Shown: piece after piece, positions 50,429 to 61,812 of the stretch | How the letters are laid out: each line of letters begins with the position of its first letter | Position numbering within the stretch: the stretch's first letter is position 1 | DNA from: Asterella californica | Lineage: Eukaryota > Streptophyta > Marchantiopsida > Marchantiales > Aytoniaceae | Reading direction: 5' to 3' | DNA: 64,000 nt | NCBI GenBank assembly: GCA_036924285.1 | Contig: JAYKYS010000005.1 | Coordinates: forward strand, 1,240,001 to 1,304,000 | The notes under the pieces: generated by a model | The model's database searches: none | Told to the model about the DNA's origin: nothing | The model's input: only the letters and a program-made list of their open reading frames with translations | Translations under genes and position numbers: made by a program

Positions 50429-53400
50429 TCAGAAGGGCTTCTTGTTCTCCTTGGATGGCGCCACGTTTCCCAGAACGACTTTCAGAGGAGAGCGGGTCAA
50501 GCAAGATGAAAGATTAGCGTTCCTTAGAAGAAGATCGTCGGTAGCGCTCTCCTTCGGAATAGGAGATAGTGGAATTACCTCCTTGGATTCATCACTGACG
50601 AAGTCGTCACGCTTGGTTTCCAGTTTAAACGGTTTGGGTGCCTTTTCCCGTCGTGAGGAAGTGTCTTGATGATGATGTCTGTCAGGAGGTGAAATGTCCT
50701 CCTTTACAGTGCTACTATCCACAAGTTCTGACCTCGACAACTGACGACTGCGAGCTGCTCCTGACAGCGTTTGGGACTGGAGAATCTCCTCCTCTTCCGC
50801 CTTGGCAATCTCATTTGCCCATTGCAAGCTCGGAAGTTTGTGATTTCGCCTTGGGGGAGCCGTCCTCGGCTTGTCTTGAATGCCGGCGCCAGAGCAGCTC
50901 GGTTTCCACTGGTCGGAAGCGACATCGCAGTCCACTGCTGCGCTCTTCTGCCTCATTTCCCGCCTCTCATCTCTTGGTTCCCGAGCGTCATGGTCTGCAG
51001 CAGACTGATGTCTGAATGAAGAATTACGGGACAAAGTGGGTCTTATCACGGGTACAAATGCGTACCCGAATTTGCTGGCCGCTTCGAACCACCTGCTTGG
51101 ATCGACAGTCCCCAGCTGTTTCCGCACTTCATCCACTGTATCTCTAAGCCTTGCCATTTCTGTCTGGAGTTCAGCGATTTTCTGATCTCCAGTATGTAAT
51201 CTCCCTCTCCGTTCCTGGTCCTGCCCCGCATACAAGCGTCGATTCAAGTCAAGGTCAAATTCATAGACCACAACCGTGAGATACATTTCGCTGACACAGA
51301 TGCGAACACCAACCGACGTTCAACTACAATCGATCTGTGTTAATGATTGAAAATTTCTGACCGAACGTACGTGATTCGAGTGAGGTCTCACCTCGTGGTG
51401 CAGCAGTGTCTCAACTTGAGCTTCTGCAAGAAGCGCACGTCGCTCCCATGTACTGCAAGCTTCTTGCAGCCGTTTCATGTCGTCTCCCACACGCTGAAGT
51501 AGTACTTGAACTTGATACCATTGTTCTGACTCTGCTCTAACTTCCTCTGCAATTTTGTGGATCACCCTCATTTTGGTTTCTTCTGAGGAATGGGTGCTAG
51601 CAGTATCTTCCACTTGATGCAGCGGATGCAGGGGGCTGACCTGTGGAGTGGTGTACATGCACTACTATTAGTACAACATTTTCCCAGTAAACAGAACTAC
51701 AGAGGACTTTCTGTGCTCTAAGTTGGATGGTGCTTAGGCCGAGGCAGATTAACCAATGGCTATCTATCTATGGCTCTAAGCAGATTAATCGAGAGCATCT
51801 GCTAAAATCAGGTCCAGATTCATGTATCTTAGGAGCGGGGGAGGATCCTAGCCAACGCAAGGGGATCTATCACGACCTTGATGCATGACTGACCTGTTTT
51901 GAGGTCGCCGGTGTCACGCTGCAGCTAGGCTCTATCGTGTGTCCGTTTTCACTAGACATATCGCACTTGTCGATACTACTATTTGGCTGGACATGGTCGA
52001 TCAAATTCGCTGTCAGCTCCGCCGAGAGCTCTGCAGAGAGTGAGTTGTACCAGCCTTTCATTTTCAACTCCGCCTTCTGCAAAAGAAGCGTGAACGAGCC
52101 AGAAAACTGAGTCATCCTCTCGCTCCTCAACGCCGTGATTCCGGTGCCTATAAATGCAGAACCTAGATATTAACAATATATTCGTCCGTGAGAACTGCAG
52201 ATAGGATCAAGAACAACCCACACGCAAAGTAGCCCGCAAGAACCCGGTGGAGTACATAATAAGTCGCAAATAGGTGCAGAATGTGCGGTCTGGAGTAAGC
52301 AAATGTTTGTAACCAAGGGGCAGACCCATGGGAATGTACAATATGCAGTGCGAGCAGTGCAGTAAGTGTATGATGATTGTATGCAAACCCGGATGTAATT
52401 TCTGGAGTGCAAAAAGAGCGAACCATCTAGGAGATCGAAGGAAAGAAGGAAAGAATGGGATGGTGTGCGTCTCTTGAAGAAACGATCAGTGAGCAACCAG
52501 AAAATAAGCACGAAGCAATTGACCCGGCAGATACTAACAATAGATAATAATACCTCCATATGAATGGGTATCCTTCGGAGGCTTCCTCCTTCTTAGCAAG
52601 TTGTGTCATCTTTCGCCTAATCATCATATTTCCTGTGTCTAAGTATCTTCCAAACCTAGATATTAGCACAGTAATACCTCACGATGAAGGGTATCCTTGG
52701 GAGGCTTCTTCTTCTTCTCTCGGGGTCTTGATATTACATGATCTCTGTCTTCGTTCACCTGCTGGACATGCAAGGGTCAATCGGGGAGGGCACATTACAA
52801 GATCACGTATTCACTGACAATTGCCACACTCCTCGAGGTGCACTCGGGGCACCGATGGGTTGGCAAAAAGGTATCGAGAAAAATGAATGAACGATAATGG
52901 ATGCGACCGTGGGAGCAAGACCCCGGGCAGCATTCTCACGTTTGAATGTCATAGGCAGAACCCAGACGGGAGCACTGGACATAGAAAAGCTTTCGGGTGA
53001 GAAAAGCATGGCATAAATGCATGAACGTTCCGGTCATTACCCGCGAGTTGGTTGCGAGCATCAGTCTTTCAAGGCGAGCCTTTAAGTCCTCGACTTTGTT
53101 TTCAGTGTCCCGAGGAACTTCTGGACTAGCGAGACCCCGAACCTCCGGTGTCTTCTTGAGAGTCTCAATCCTGCCTACCAACGGCACCTTGAGCAAGTCT
53201 TCAGGTTCCGGATGAGGATGGAGTTCCGCACTCCTTCTGCGCAGCTTCTCCATTCGGGCTTTCAGTGCTCGGGTGTGTTCCTCGAGACTGGTCCGCTTAT
53301 TCTTGAAGTCCGCATTGGGTTCACTACCAACACTCACCTGAAACAATACCACGAAACAAGGACGACGATGGCGATGACGTCCTGAATTGTTCGCGAACTC

Positions 53401-55281
53401 ATCCCCGAAAGCATGTCAACTTCATCCACAAGGTACAGGACACGCATGCTTCAAATCTCACGAGCAGAAACAGCACCAGAGGATGCGCTAACGGTACCGG
53501 CTGAATCACACTCACACCAGCGAGAGCAACAGGAATGATGAGAAATTCTTCGATCTCGCATGAGCCCAAACAACAATGAACGACGCGGGCCGGATCCATA
53601 GCAGACGACCCGCACGCAGCACATGCATCTGAACAAAGATGTCTCTTTTTCTTGGTTCCTTTTCTGTGTCAGTCGGAGTCATGCATACAGATATACACGC
53701 TAGTCGTGGAACGCTATGGAAAATTGTTTAGAGTGTCAGTCAGAGCCCAATCTTCCTGAAGAGACAGAGTGTGAGAGAACTTATCCTCCAGCAGATCCAG
53801 CATCGGCGCGCGGCCAGGCCAGGCAACGCTCCGAGAGTCCAAGACATGGGGAAGTATGATTATAGAATGGTTACCGAAAACATTATTGGTCTACTAAAAA
53901 TAGACGGCCAAATAGACGGATTTACCTCTAGTAAGGTTTCGATTGCGGATCGTAAGGCTTGCGCCATCTGCGCTGCTTGTTCTATTTCAGCACAACTTCT
54001 TTTCCACTTCCGGACGGCGATATCCTTTTCCTTTGCCAGCAGATCGCATTTTGCTTTCAGAAGCGTGGTTTTATCCTTCATGTCTTCCACATATCCTGCA
54101 GCCCCGACTTTCGTCCTTCCGTCCGGCTCATCGTCGTCGTCCGAGCTCGCCTGTGGAGAATTCGCGGCCGCGTCCTCATAGTCGGTGAGATATGCATCGC
54201 CTCCACCTAGATCCAATTCACTCACCTCCGCTTCCATGAGGGGCGGCGATGGTCGAACTTCCGGAAGCTGGAACAGCTTCTGAGGTTCCAGCCCCTGCGT
54301 GGGGTCCTTTTGTTTCGGGCTGGTCTTCCGGTCTGGTGAAAGCCTCGTCTTCCACGAACATTTTCGAGCTGTTTCACTTCTCAAGGCATCCTCTGAAGCC
54401 AACTTACTCTTGCTGCTACTGAAGCCCCAGGGCAAGTTGAAGGAAGCTGATTTACGGAGCTTGTCAACTTTGGTCGTTTCTTTTGAAGCTGAAATTTTAG
54501 CAGGCTTAATCCCCGAAGATAACACATCTCCCGGTCGCCCTGCTCCCGAAACCTCATCGAACGAACCTTTTGCATCCCTGAACTCCGAGCTCTTGGTGGG
54601 AGAAGACTCTGTGTTTCTATTGAATGCGAATATCTCGCTAGCCTTCCCGGAGACGTCACAATGTGTACGGTTTTCGGGCTTATCATTCTGCTTGGACTGT
54701 CTGTCCTTGTCAACCCTTAAACTTCCCCTCTCCTTTTGACACTTGCCATCCTCGTGCAGCCCGACGGCTGACATTTTGAACGAGGAGCACCGAAGTGCCT
54801 CAATTCTCGATGCGCCACTATGATGCTTGTTGCCGTTGCGTCTCTTGCTGCTCCTGGAGGAGTCCTCGTTTCCTTTCGGCTGCTGCTGGTCCGAGCACGA
54901 TTTTACGCCTTCACCACCTGAATATTTTGATTCGCTTGTGACTTTCGTGTCGTTCGATTCCCAAAACATTCGATCCTGTTCAAATAACCATCTAAGTTTT
55001 CCCTTAAGTCGTAACTCCTCGCTCTCCTGTACGACTGGCGTGATCTCGTCGACCTTTTGGTGCACTTGATGCTCTCCAAAGGGCAGAAGTTCCCCTGTTC
55101 TCTTGTCTTTCATAATAACTCCTTCTGTCGGCAGATGGGACTTCTCGCTCGGTTTCACGAGGGGACTCATTATGTCGTCTTCGAATCTTACTTTCTTCTC
55201 CTTCTCTTTACCGATAATGTTCGAAGAATGTGCCTCCCTCGACGCGTGCTGCACGAGTCGGGAAGGCAATGTGTCCGCCAT
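50429..55281 (-). CDS. Large coiled-coil protein, family not recognised, 6 exons
   Basis: Exons on the minus strand: 53926-55281, 53041-53337, 52683-52758, 51894-52147, 51392-51640, 50429-51220; phases agree at every junction and give about 1007 residues. I do not recognise the family. Seen: a basic N-terminus (KEKEKKVRFEDDIMSPL), long Ser/Lys-rich disordered stretches, an acidic segment (SSDDDDEPDG, about 397-406), then coiled coils at about 415-452, 462-492 and 530-550, a hydrophobic/Ser stretch (FSGSFTLLLQKAELKMKGWYNSL), a strong coiled coil at about 680-744 (EEVRAESEQWYQVQVLLQRV...LLAEAQVETLLHHE), another at 757-785, an aromatic block (WFEAASKFGYAFVPVIRP) and a basic Ser/Pro-rich tail. 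The layout suggests a plant cytoskeletal or trafficking coiled-coil protein; this is inference. The small third exon is the least certain; its donor C|GTGAGG was chosen because only it keeps phase. The frame stays open upstream of the ATG, so the N-terminus may be longer. Confidence 0.72.
52546..52710 (-). repeat. Duplicated intron/exon-border segment inside the coiled-coil gene
   Basis: GGGTATCCTTCGGAGGCTTC (plus strand 52566-52585) repeats at 52689-52708 with one mismatch, and AACCTAGATATTA at 52160-52172 repeats at 52653-52665. The unit runs from the end of exon 3 through an intron to the start of exon 4. The resulting pseudo-exon (about 52554-52632) has splice-like ends but its phase does not fit exon 4. 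Confidence 0.6.
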
Positions 55282-57137
55282 AATCGTGAAATTTAGCCTT
55301 CCTGCCTCCACCGGCGACGCGAGCACCAGCGGTGGATTTCTACCGATGCAACTGGCAAGCTGTGACAGCTTCTCAACATTTGTTCAACTTTGCTGCTGTT
55401 ATCCTTGCTAACCAACTATACCTAGTGGGTCCAGAGCAGTTCATCATGAATAGTGAACGTTTCCTCCGCCACCATGCTCTGCAAGCAACTGTATCTGGCG
55501 CAGTGGACAAGCTGCAAGTGCTTCCGCAAATATCCGCAGTTCTCCACGTTCAGAAATCTCAACGCGCAGCTGCTCAAACTTCACGAAATTTAAAGAATAG
55601 TACATACTGACATTCGAGGGCAACGCACAGTTCCTCCGCGGATGAGACTGCTGCTGGCGAGAGACGAGTTGGTGAATGACTCACGTGTGAAGAGCTTGAC
55701 GTAACAGCACCAGCAACGTGATTCTCCATCCCCGACCGCCCGTCTTTGACCAGCCCTTCAGGACCTACAAACACTGCTCGTCCCAAACATTCGGTCGGGA
55801 CTCGAGTGTTAACTAACAGAAGAAGCGGCTGCAAAGCAAAGCAAAGCAGAGCAGAGGTGAACAGGAATAATCACCAGAAACAATCAGCAAAGAAAAAGTT
55901 TGTTCGTATGCGAATCATTACCGGGAAAGCTGCGACTTCACAAAAACTTGAAGGCTAAAGCGAACACCCATGCCACGCGAGGGGCACAGTTTCACGAACA
56001 GTCAGCGGGGTCACTACCCTCAGGGGAAATCAGTCAGAAGAAAGCATTGCATTCAATGCTTCATCGCTGCACCACAGAAGTTCCGCCCGACAGATGCTAG
56101 TATAACAGCAAGCAAGCTCATATTAATCCTCTCTGATGCCTTTTGGGAACCTTTGTGCCCTCGTGAGTCGTGATCAGCAACGTCGACCTTCCCTGAAGTT
56201 CCCTCTCCTCCTCGACTCATTCTTCGCTTGACCGCCGAAAGGCGCATCAGATCTTCGAATTCAATCTAATCAGCATAGTCTCGATTATTTCTCTCGATTA
56301 ACTCAACTGACTGCCACTTTTGCAGGCTCTGATTCACGAAAGCCTGATCCACCGGATCGCAGCCTATGAGGCTAGACTGTCCCCGTCAAGCTCTCGCTTA
56401 CACTCCTCTCTCCGTGAAATGTCAGACGATCTCGTGACATTTCCTTCATGAAGTCTTGTCTCCTTCCCTCCCTCCCTTCCTCCGTGCTCCCCTACACATG
56501 CCTGACTCGTCGTCTCGTCTCAACCCTTTTCTTTGACGAAGGTCGAGTTACTGTTGACCCGCTAAATGGACGATAGGATGTTCTTTAGTTCTCGGACGGA
56601 ATGGAATTGTCCCGCGTGCCTGTCAGAAGAAAAGCACCATAATGTTTGAAAAGCACCATTGATCCTCCCTCTGGCTCGTTCTCCGTCGGGCGACTCACTA
56701 GTCACAGTCACAGAAGCCCGCTATCTCCGTTCTCTCCCTCTCACGTTCTAAATTTTATCTTCTTTGCCCACCAAAAGACGTCCGGCAAGTTCTCTCGACC
56801 GGTCTCGATGTATGCGTACTAAGGAATAGGACATATGCATGTGACTGTCCTCGAATACCGATTACTACCGGACGTGCTTGTGACGTCCCGGATTTGTGCC
56901 AGACTTCTTAAAATAGTGCGGAGACAATTCCCGTGCGTCTATGATTTTCCGGATGTGAACCCCATGGATTTTGAAATCGTGGAATTTCATGACGCCGTGA
57001 AAAACGAGGATCACGGAGGATGACAAGCTTTTCATGTCCTTTAGGCAAGCCTCAAAACCGGGCTGACCTCAAAACGACCACCTTTTACTGTACGGAGGTA
57101 TATTCCTCCTTTTCAAACTTTGAACTTGCCTTGGTAT
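55282..57137. other. Upstream region of the coiled-coil gene
   Basis: The frame of the first exon is open to about 55389. A candidate 5' exon on the minus strand, 55608-55729, begins ATG (MENHVAGAVTSSSSHVSHSP...) and ends with a good donor (TGTCA|GTATGT); it can join in phase at an acceptor near 55360 (GCCAG|TTGCATC). Pyrimidine runs on the plus strand lie at 56458-56500 and 56720-56745. No other gene seen. Confidence 0.4.
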
Positions 57138-57416
57138 GTTGTCGATGCAGAGATTTACTTGATACACCCCAGAAGGAATCCCAGACTTGATCCACCCTCT
57201 CTTAACGATACCCTTCTTGATCAACCCCCAAACTGGCTACCGCCCGCTTTCTAAGTTACTTTGTCACATGGACGTACAGTCAGTCAGGTAGTCCTGTCAG
57301 CTTTCTCTCCCTCGACAAAAGTATCACAGTCCGATACATCAAGTTCGAGACTACTAAGTGACGTCGTGAAATGCTAAAATGTCATAAAAGACCACTGATC
57401 TCAACTTGGTCTGCAG

Positions 57417-57635
57417 TCCGTGGTATTTACCGACATTTTTGGATACGCGTTAGCAGCAGCCTGGTTGCTATTGGGATTGATCCTCGGGCTCTCTCGATGC
57501 TGTAAGCGGCACTGCTGCAAAGGAAAGTCGCCCCGGGTCTCTTCAAGATCTGTTGATCCACTGCGAGTCCCTTCCTGTACATGTTGTTCCCAAAGGTACC
57601 CCTTTGGGAAGTTTCTCCTAGGCGATACATCCTAG
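57417..57635 (+). pseudogene. Hydrophobic ORF inside the MULE, possible captured exon
   Basis: After a splice-acceptor-like CTGCAG the frame reads SVVFTDIFGYALAAAWLLLG followed by LILGLSRCCKRHCCKGKSPR: one membrane-spanning segment followed by a Cys/basic cluster, then an open Ser-rich tail to 57635. There is no ATG in the frame. This is what a captured host exon in a Pack-MULE would look like, but the parent gene is not in this window and was not recognised. Confidence 0.35.
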
Positions 57636-57670
57636 TATCGCTCCCCGCTGGATGTATCGCTCCCCGTAGC

Positions 57671-57708
57671 TCGTGCAGCGCGAAACATCTATGTTTCGCG
57701 CTGCACGA
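57671..57708. repeat. Perfect 18-bp-arm hairpin inside the MULE
   Basis: TCGTGCAGCGCGAAACAT (57671-57688) is the exact reverse complement of 57691-57708 around a 2-nt loop. GCGATACAT words flank it on both sides. Confidence 0.85.
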
Positions 57709-57959
57709 AGGCGATACATGGATGTGTCGTTTCTCTCGATTGTTCGCAGGTCACACGTCAGCTTTCTTCCTGCGTCAGGTCACACGTCAGCTTCGAAAAC
57801 TGACAGGACTACCTGACTGGACGTCCATGTGGCAAAGTAACTTACAGAGCGGGCGATAGCCAGTTTGGGGGTTGATCAAGAAGGGTTTCGTTAAGAGGGG
57901 GTGGATCAAGTCCGAGATTCCTTCTGGGGGTAAATCAAGTAAATTGCTGGTTGTCGATG

Positions 57960-60924
57960 AGTCCGCAGCTGATCGTCGTACTACTTGCAGCTCTTCTATC
58001 CGTTCTTGGCACCAGTCTCTAATAGCAAAGTCTTGCTTAATACGTGTAGTCTTCAGTTTTCAACCTAGTCACATCCCCAGTAGGTTTGCAGTAGGACTGG
58101 GGTGTGATAAAATTAGTCATTCTGTTATATCGTTAATCATTTCATTATCATCGACCGGGAAAATATATCTCTTCCATTCAAGTCATTTCAACACTAACAT
58201 TATATCAGACTATATATACTCAAAACGCTGAGGTGTGCAGTTCAACATTTCACTTACTTGACGAAGTGACTGGTTTTACAGCCGAAAACCGGTCAATGAT
58301 GTGATCAAGCAACACAGTGTTAAAAAAGGTGTAATCAAGCAAAACAAACCTACTGTTGTGTAATCAAGCAAATTTCCTACCTTCTCAGTGAACAAAAAGA
58401 ACAAAAAGAACCCTTTCATGTAAAAACAAAATGTAAGAGAAATACTTTGCTTTACTCAGTTCTGAGTATAACCCTGATTTCTAACCCTTGCTTTAGAGCA
58501 AGTGTAATTTTCTTGGAAATACGTGGAGATTTGTTTTGACAAGATAGAAAAATCAACGATGTGACTTTTGCGGCTGCTTACTCGTCAGTTGTCTGACTTG
58601 TCCATTGCAAACTCATAAAACACTCCACGAAAGTATTCAAGTCAACTCTGATCCGTCATTTCGACATGTACGCTGATGAGATTTCACGCCTCTGTAAACT
58701 GATAGTTTTTTCTCTTATAGGAATAATGCTTATAAACGTAAGGTGTTTAGAGTATCTCCACTCTTATAGAGATAAATACCTGCTTATCTCTAATTTACAG
58801 ATGAAGAGTAAAAGATCTTTATCTTTAAAGGAGAGAAAATCCCACCTCATTCTTTAAATAGATTTCTAAAGAAAATCAAAAACTCAAACCTTTTCAAAAT
58901 TACCTAAAACTGTCCTCCAAATAGTTGGATATGGATTAAAGGATCTTTATTACAATCTATAAATTAAAAAAGTGAAATAATTTTTATAAAATTTTGTAAA
59001 TTAAAAACTAATATGTGGGCTGCCTTTACCGACCCGCGGTGGAGATGCTCTTATAAACGTAAGATGCTTCTCTAGCGATACGTCCGCCCGTTTATGCAAA
59101 TTATCCAAGAATGTACTCCTGGAGTAACGAAACGTCGTCTGCGATTGGACGAAATAGGAAAAGTTTCTAAGAAATGACGAGGCAAAATAGTCTATCAGAC
59201 AGTGCATACTTCAGACTTTGTCGGGCCGTCAACAGCGAAATTTGCGGTTTTCACGAATTGATGGCGAATCTTCGGGGCTGGAAGTAGAACGGTTGGTGAA
59301 TGATGATAATAATTATCATTTTGAATCAGTGTCTGACTTCCTGGTTCAGTGCTGCTGCGGACAGGAGCTCTCTGGACTTGAAAGCCACATTGCAACTGAC
59401 ACAGAGGACTGGTGGCCGCCAGAGGACTACCGAAAGGAATGTACGACAGTAAAGATATGTACGTACGTCGATCTCTCCCTTCGTCCCAGATACAGGGAAC
59501 TGTTTGCTCCGGAGAACTTTTGTTTGCAGTAGAAAATAGAAAAGGAAAATAGAAAATAAATAAATTCAAGGAAGGGTAATAAACTCACAGTCTGCCTCCA
59601 TCTGACGGCAAGGCGCGCCGTGGAACGGTAGAGCACGCAAAGGAGCTTCCGCAAGGAAACAGACGTCACTGTTAATACGGTCACAGGAAAATAATACGTG
59701 ACCAGAAAAGTTTGACGTCCTGGATGCATTTATGGCTAGGAGAGGGAAGCAGAGTACGTAAAAACTTTTAGTTTTCATTAAAATGACATTTGATACAAGT
59801 TGTACATACAGTGTTATTGCCGGGTTGAATTTTTATTTTATTTTACTGTTATTGAGAGATTATACATTTGCTTCAGAACCGGGAATAATGATTTTCTGGG
59901 GATAATAAACACTCTGCATTGTGAATATTATAATATGCATGAATTATTTGTCTTCAAAAGCTATTGGAAAATATGTTTTTATTTGTTTTGTTCAGGAAGT
60001 TACATACTCGAAAGAGAATTACTTGACTGCATCCATAATACGTTTGTAGGACTTGATCCCATTTCTCTTTAACTTTATATTACTTGACTGTATTCTCAAC
60101 TAGCAATAGCAGGTTCAACAGGTTTACCGTTATGTGAAAACGTTACATACGATAAATGAAAATCTCATAGATTGATAATATATTATAAAATTATTTTAAT
60201 CTGAATTTTTTATGTAGATACATGGCTGGTTGTTGACATGCACGTTTCATACTCAGATGACATGACATTTTGACTTGCTTGACCTGCTATTGCCAATCAA
60301 AGATGGATTTAATAATACAAAGTTAGGTGACATCAAGTCTCACAAACGTATTAGGGGTGCGATCAAGTAAAAATCTGAGTTCTCGAAGTTAAGCATTGTA
60401 TATGACCGAATACCAAACTCTAGGTTTAATTCACTATCGATGAGGAAAGCAACTGAAGAGATTAACTGTCCATGAGACTGTGATAGCTCTTCATGCATAT
60501 GCCTCCTCTGCTTCAATTCCAAAGATTTGAGATTGCCTACATCCAAAGAAATAAGCAAAGTCTAGCAATTGACACTAGTGGCAGCGCATAATATCCTTCT
60601 CCACGGCCTTGTACAGTGAATTTCGTTTTCTCTTATAAAAAATGTGTAAGTGTTATAAAAATATATTATAGTAAATTATAAAAAAATTAAATTAATTCAT
60701 AAGTGTTATATATTAACTCATCTGCGGAATAGCTAACTCCTCCGGATATAAACCATAAGTGGAATATGGGCTGATGTGCTGCTGGGAGAATAAGTCCGAG
60801 ACTGTAATTTATGAAGATTTATAATTTATATTTGTAATCTTTCTCGCCGGAAGAGTTAAAATATAAATTACATGTCATGTACATTTCTAAGTGTACATGA
60901 GATAATACTCATATCCTCCTTCAT
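57960..60924. other. Spacer between the two terminal-repeat elements
   Basis: Several short direct words of the type GATCAAGCAA or AATCAAGCAAA occur at 58299-58375 and near 60352, resembling the ends of the MULE. One plus-strand open frame, 59218-59532 (about 104 codons, no ATG, contains WWPPEDYRKEC), looks protein-like but is unassigned. Otherwise AT-rich. Confidence 0.4.
60825..60905. repeat. Double-hairpin element, copy D (diverged)
   Basis: TAATTTATATTTGTAA (about 60829) pairs imperfectly with TTAAAATATAAATTA (60858-60873) around a TTTCTCGCCGGAAG loop. A second hairpin CATGTACA...TGTACATG follows (60879-60901). The loop resembles that of copy C. Confidence 0.45.
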
Positions 60925-60929
60925 AAGAT

Positions 60930-61812
60930 CCGGCATCCAGTGTAATATCCCCGGGCAACTTTTCTTAAAATGCAGGAGAAGTAAAGAATGCGTAGAATAA
61001 TTTTTTTCTCAAACCAACCCAAAAAATAAAAATATACTCGAAATTTGATAAAAATCACCTGTGAATAACACAATAATCCGTTAATTGTCAAAAACCGCCA
61101 ACAAATTACAGGTAAGCAGAGAAAACCTGGGCTGGGCCTGACTAGGGGTGTAATCTTTTAACTAAAGGATTCTCTCCCATGATTAATGTTCCCGCAGGAC
61201 ACGCCCGATTCATTTTCGTGGGTGCGATTTTAAATTGTCGGTGCAAGTTACCCGGTCCATTTCCTTACTGGAAATTACAAAGAGCTCTTGATAATTAGTC
61301 GGGACCGAGATGAACTTTCAGTCGGACATGGTTCATCTCTCAGAGCCCAGCATCTTGAACGAATATTCGGGAATGATACTCCCTACTGTCCACGAGTTTT
61401 GCAAGCATGAGAAAGCAGCCAAGCAGTGGCAGGGTCTCTCTATAATACTATATTTGATGTTGGTTGCAAAACAGTTGAGTGTTGAATCAAATCTGACACC
61501 AATGAGATACTTTCTCTTTTCTTTTTCATCCGCATGTGAGCTCTTTTTACCATTTCTAGTTCCTGTCCTTGCATATTCACTTCCTCTCAGTTCAGCCCAG
61601 TCCCATCCAAGGTTTTTCCTGCTTACTTGTAATTTGTCGGCGGTTTTTGAAAGTTGATAGATTATTCTGTTAATTTTCACCGGCAATTTTTAGCAATTTT
61701 TAAATATTTTTCATTTTTTGATTATTTTGAAATAAAAATTATCTAACGCATTCTCTACTTCTCCTGCATTTTTAGAAAAGTTGCCGGGGCACCTTACACG
61801 GGATGCTGGATC
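60930..61812. mobile_element. Foldback DNA element with ~210-bp inverted repeats
   Basis: The left arm (about 60930-61140) begins AGATCCGGCATCC and contains GGGCAACTTTTCTTAAAATG, GCAGGAGAAGTA and AAAAACCGCC. The right arm (about 61595-61812), read in reverse complement, gives AGATCCAGCATCC, GGCAACTTTTCTAAAAATG, GCAGGAGAAGTA and AAAAACCGCC in the same order. The 450-bp interior has ORFs on both strands (61310-61657 plus, 61333-61686 minus), neither like a transposase. No clear target duplication was found at the edges. Confidence 0.8.

Larger units (their letters stand above)
57138..57959. mobile_element. Mutator-like (MULE-type) non-autonomous element with 10-bp target duplications
   Basis: GTTGTCGATG occurs at 57138-57147 and again at 57950-57959 as a direct repeat, immediately outside inverted repeats that start CAGAGATTTACTTGAT on the left and CAGCAATTTACTTGAT on the right (read inward). 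The 802-bp element (57148-57949) has inverted arms of about 150-180 bp, with landmarks CTTGATCCACC, TTCTTGATCAACCCCCAAAC and CAGGTAGTCCTGTCAG. A 9-10 bp target duplication with long terminal inverted repeats is the hallmark of Mutator-like elements. No transposase is present. The interior carries a hydrophobic ORF and a perfect hairpin. Confidence 0.82.
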
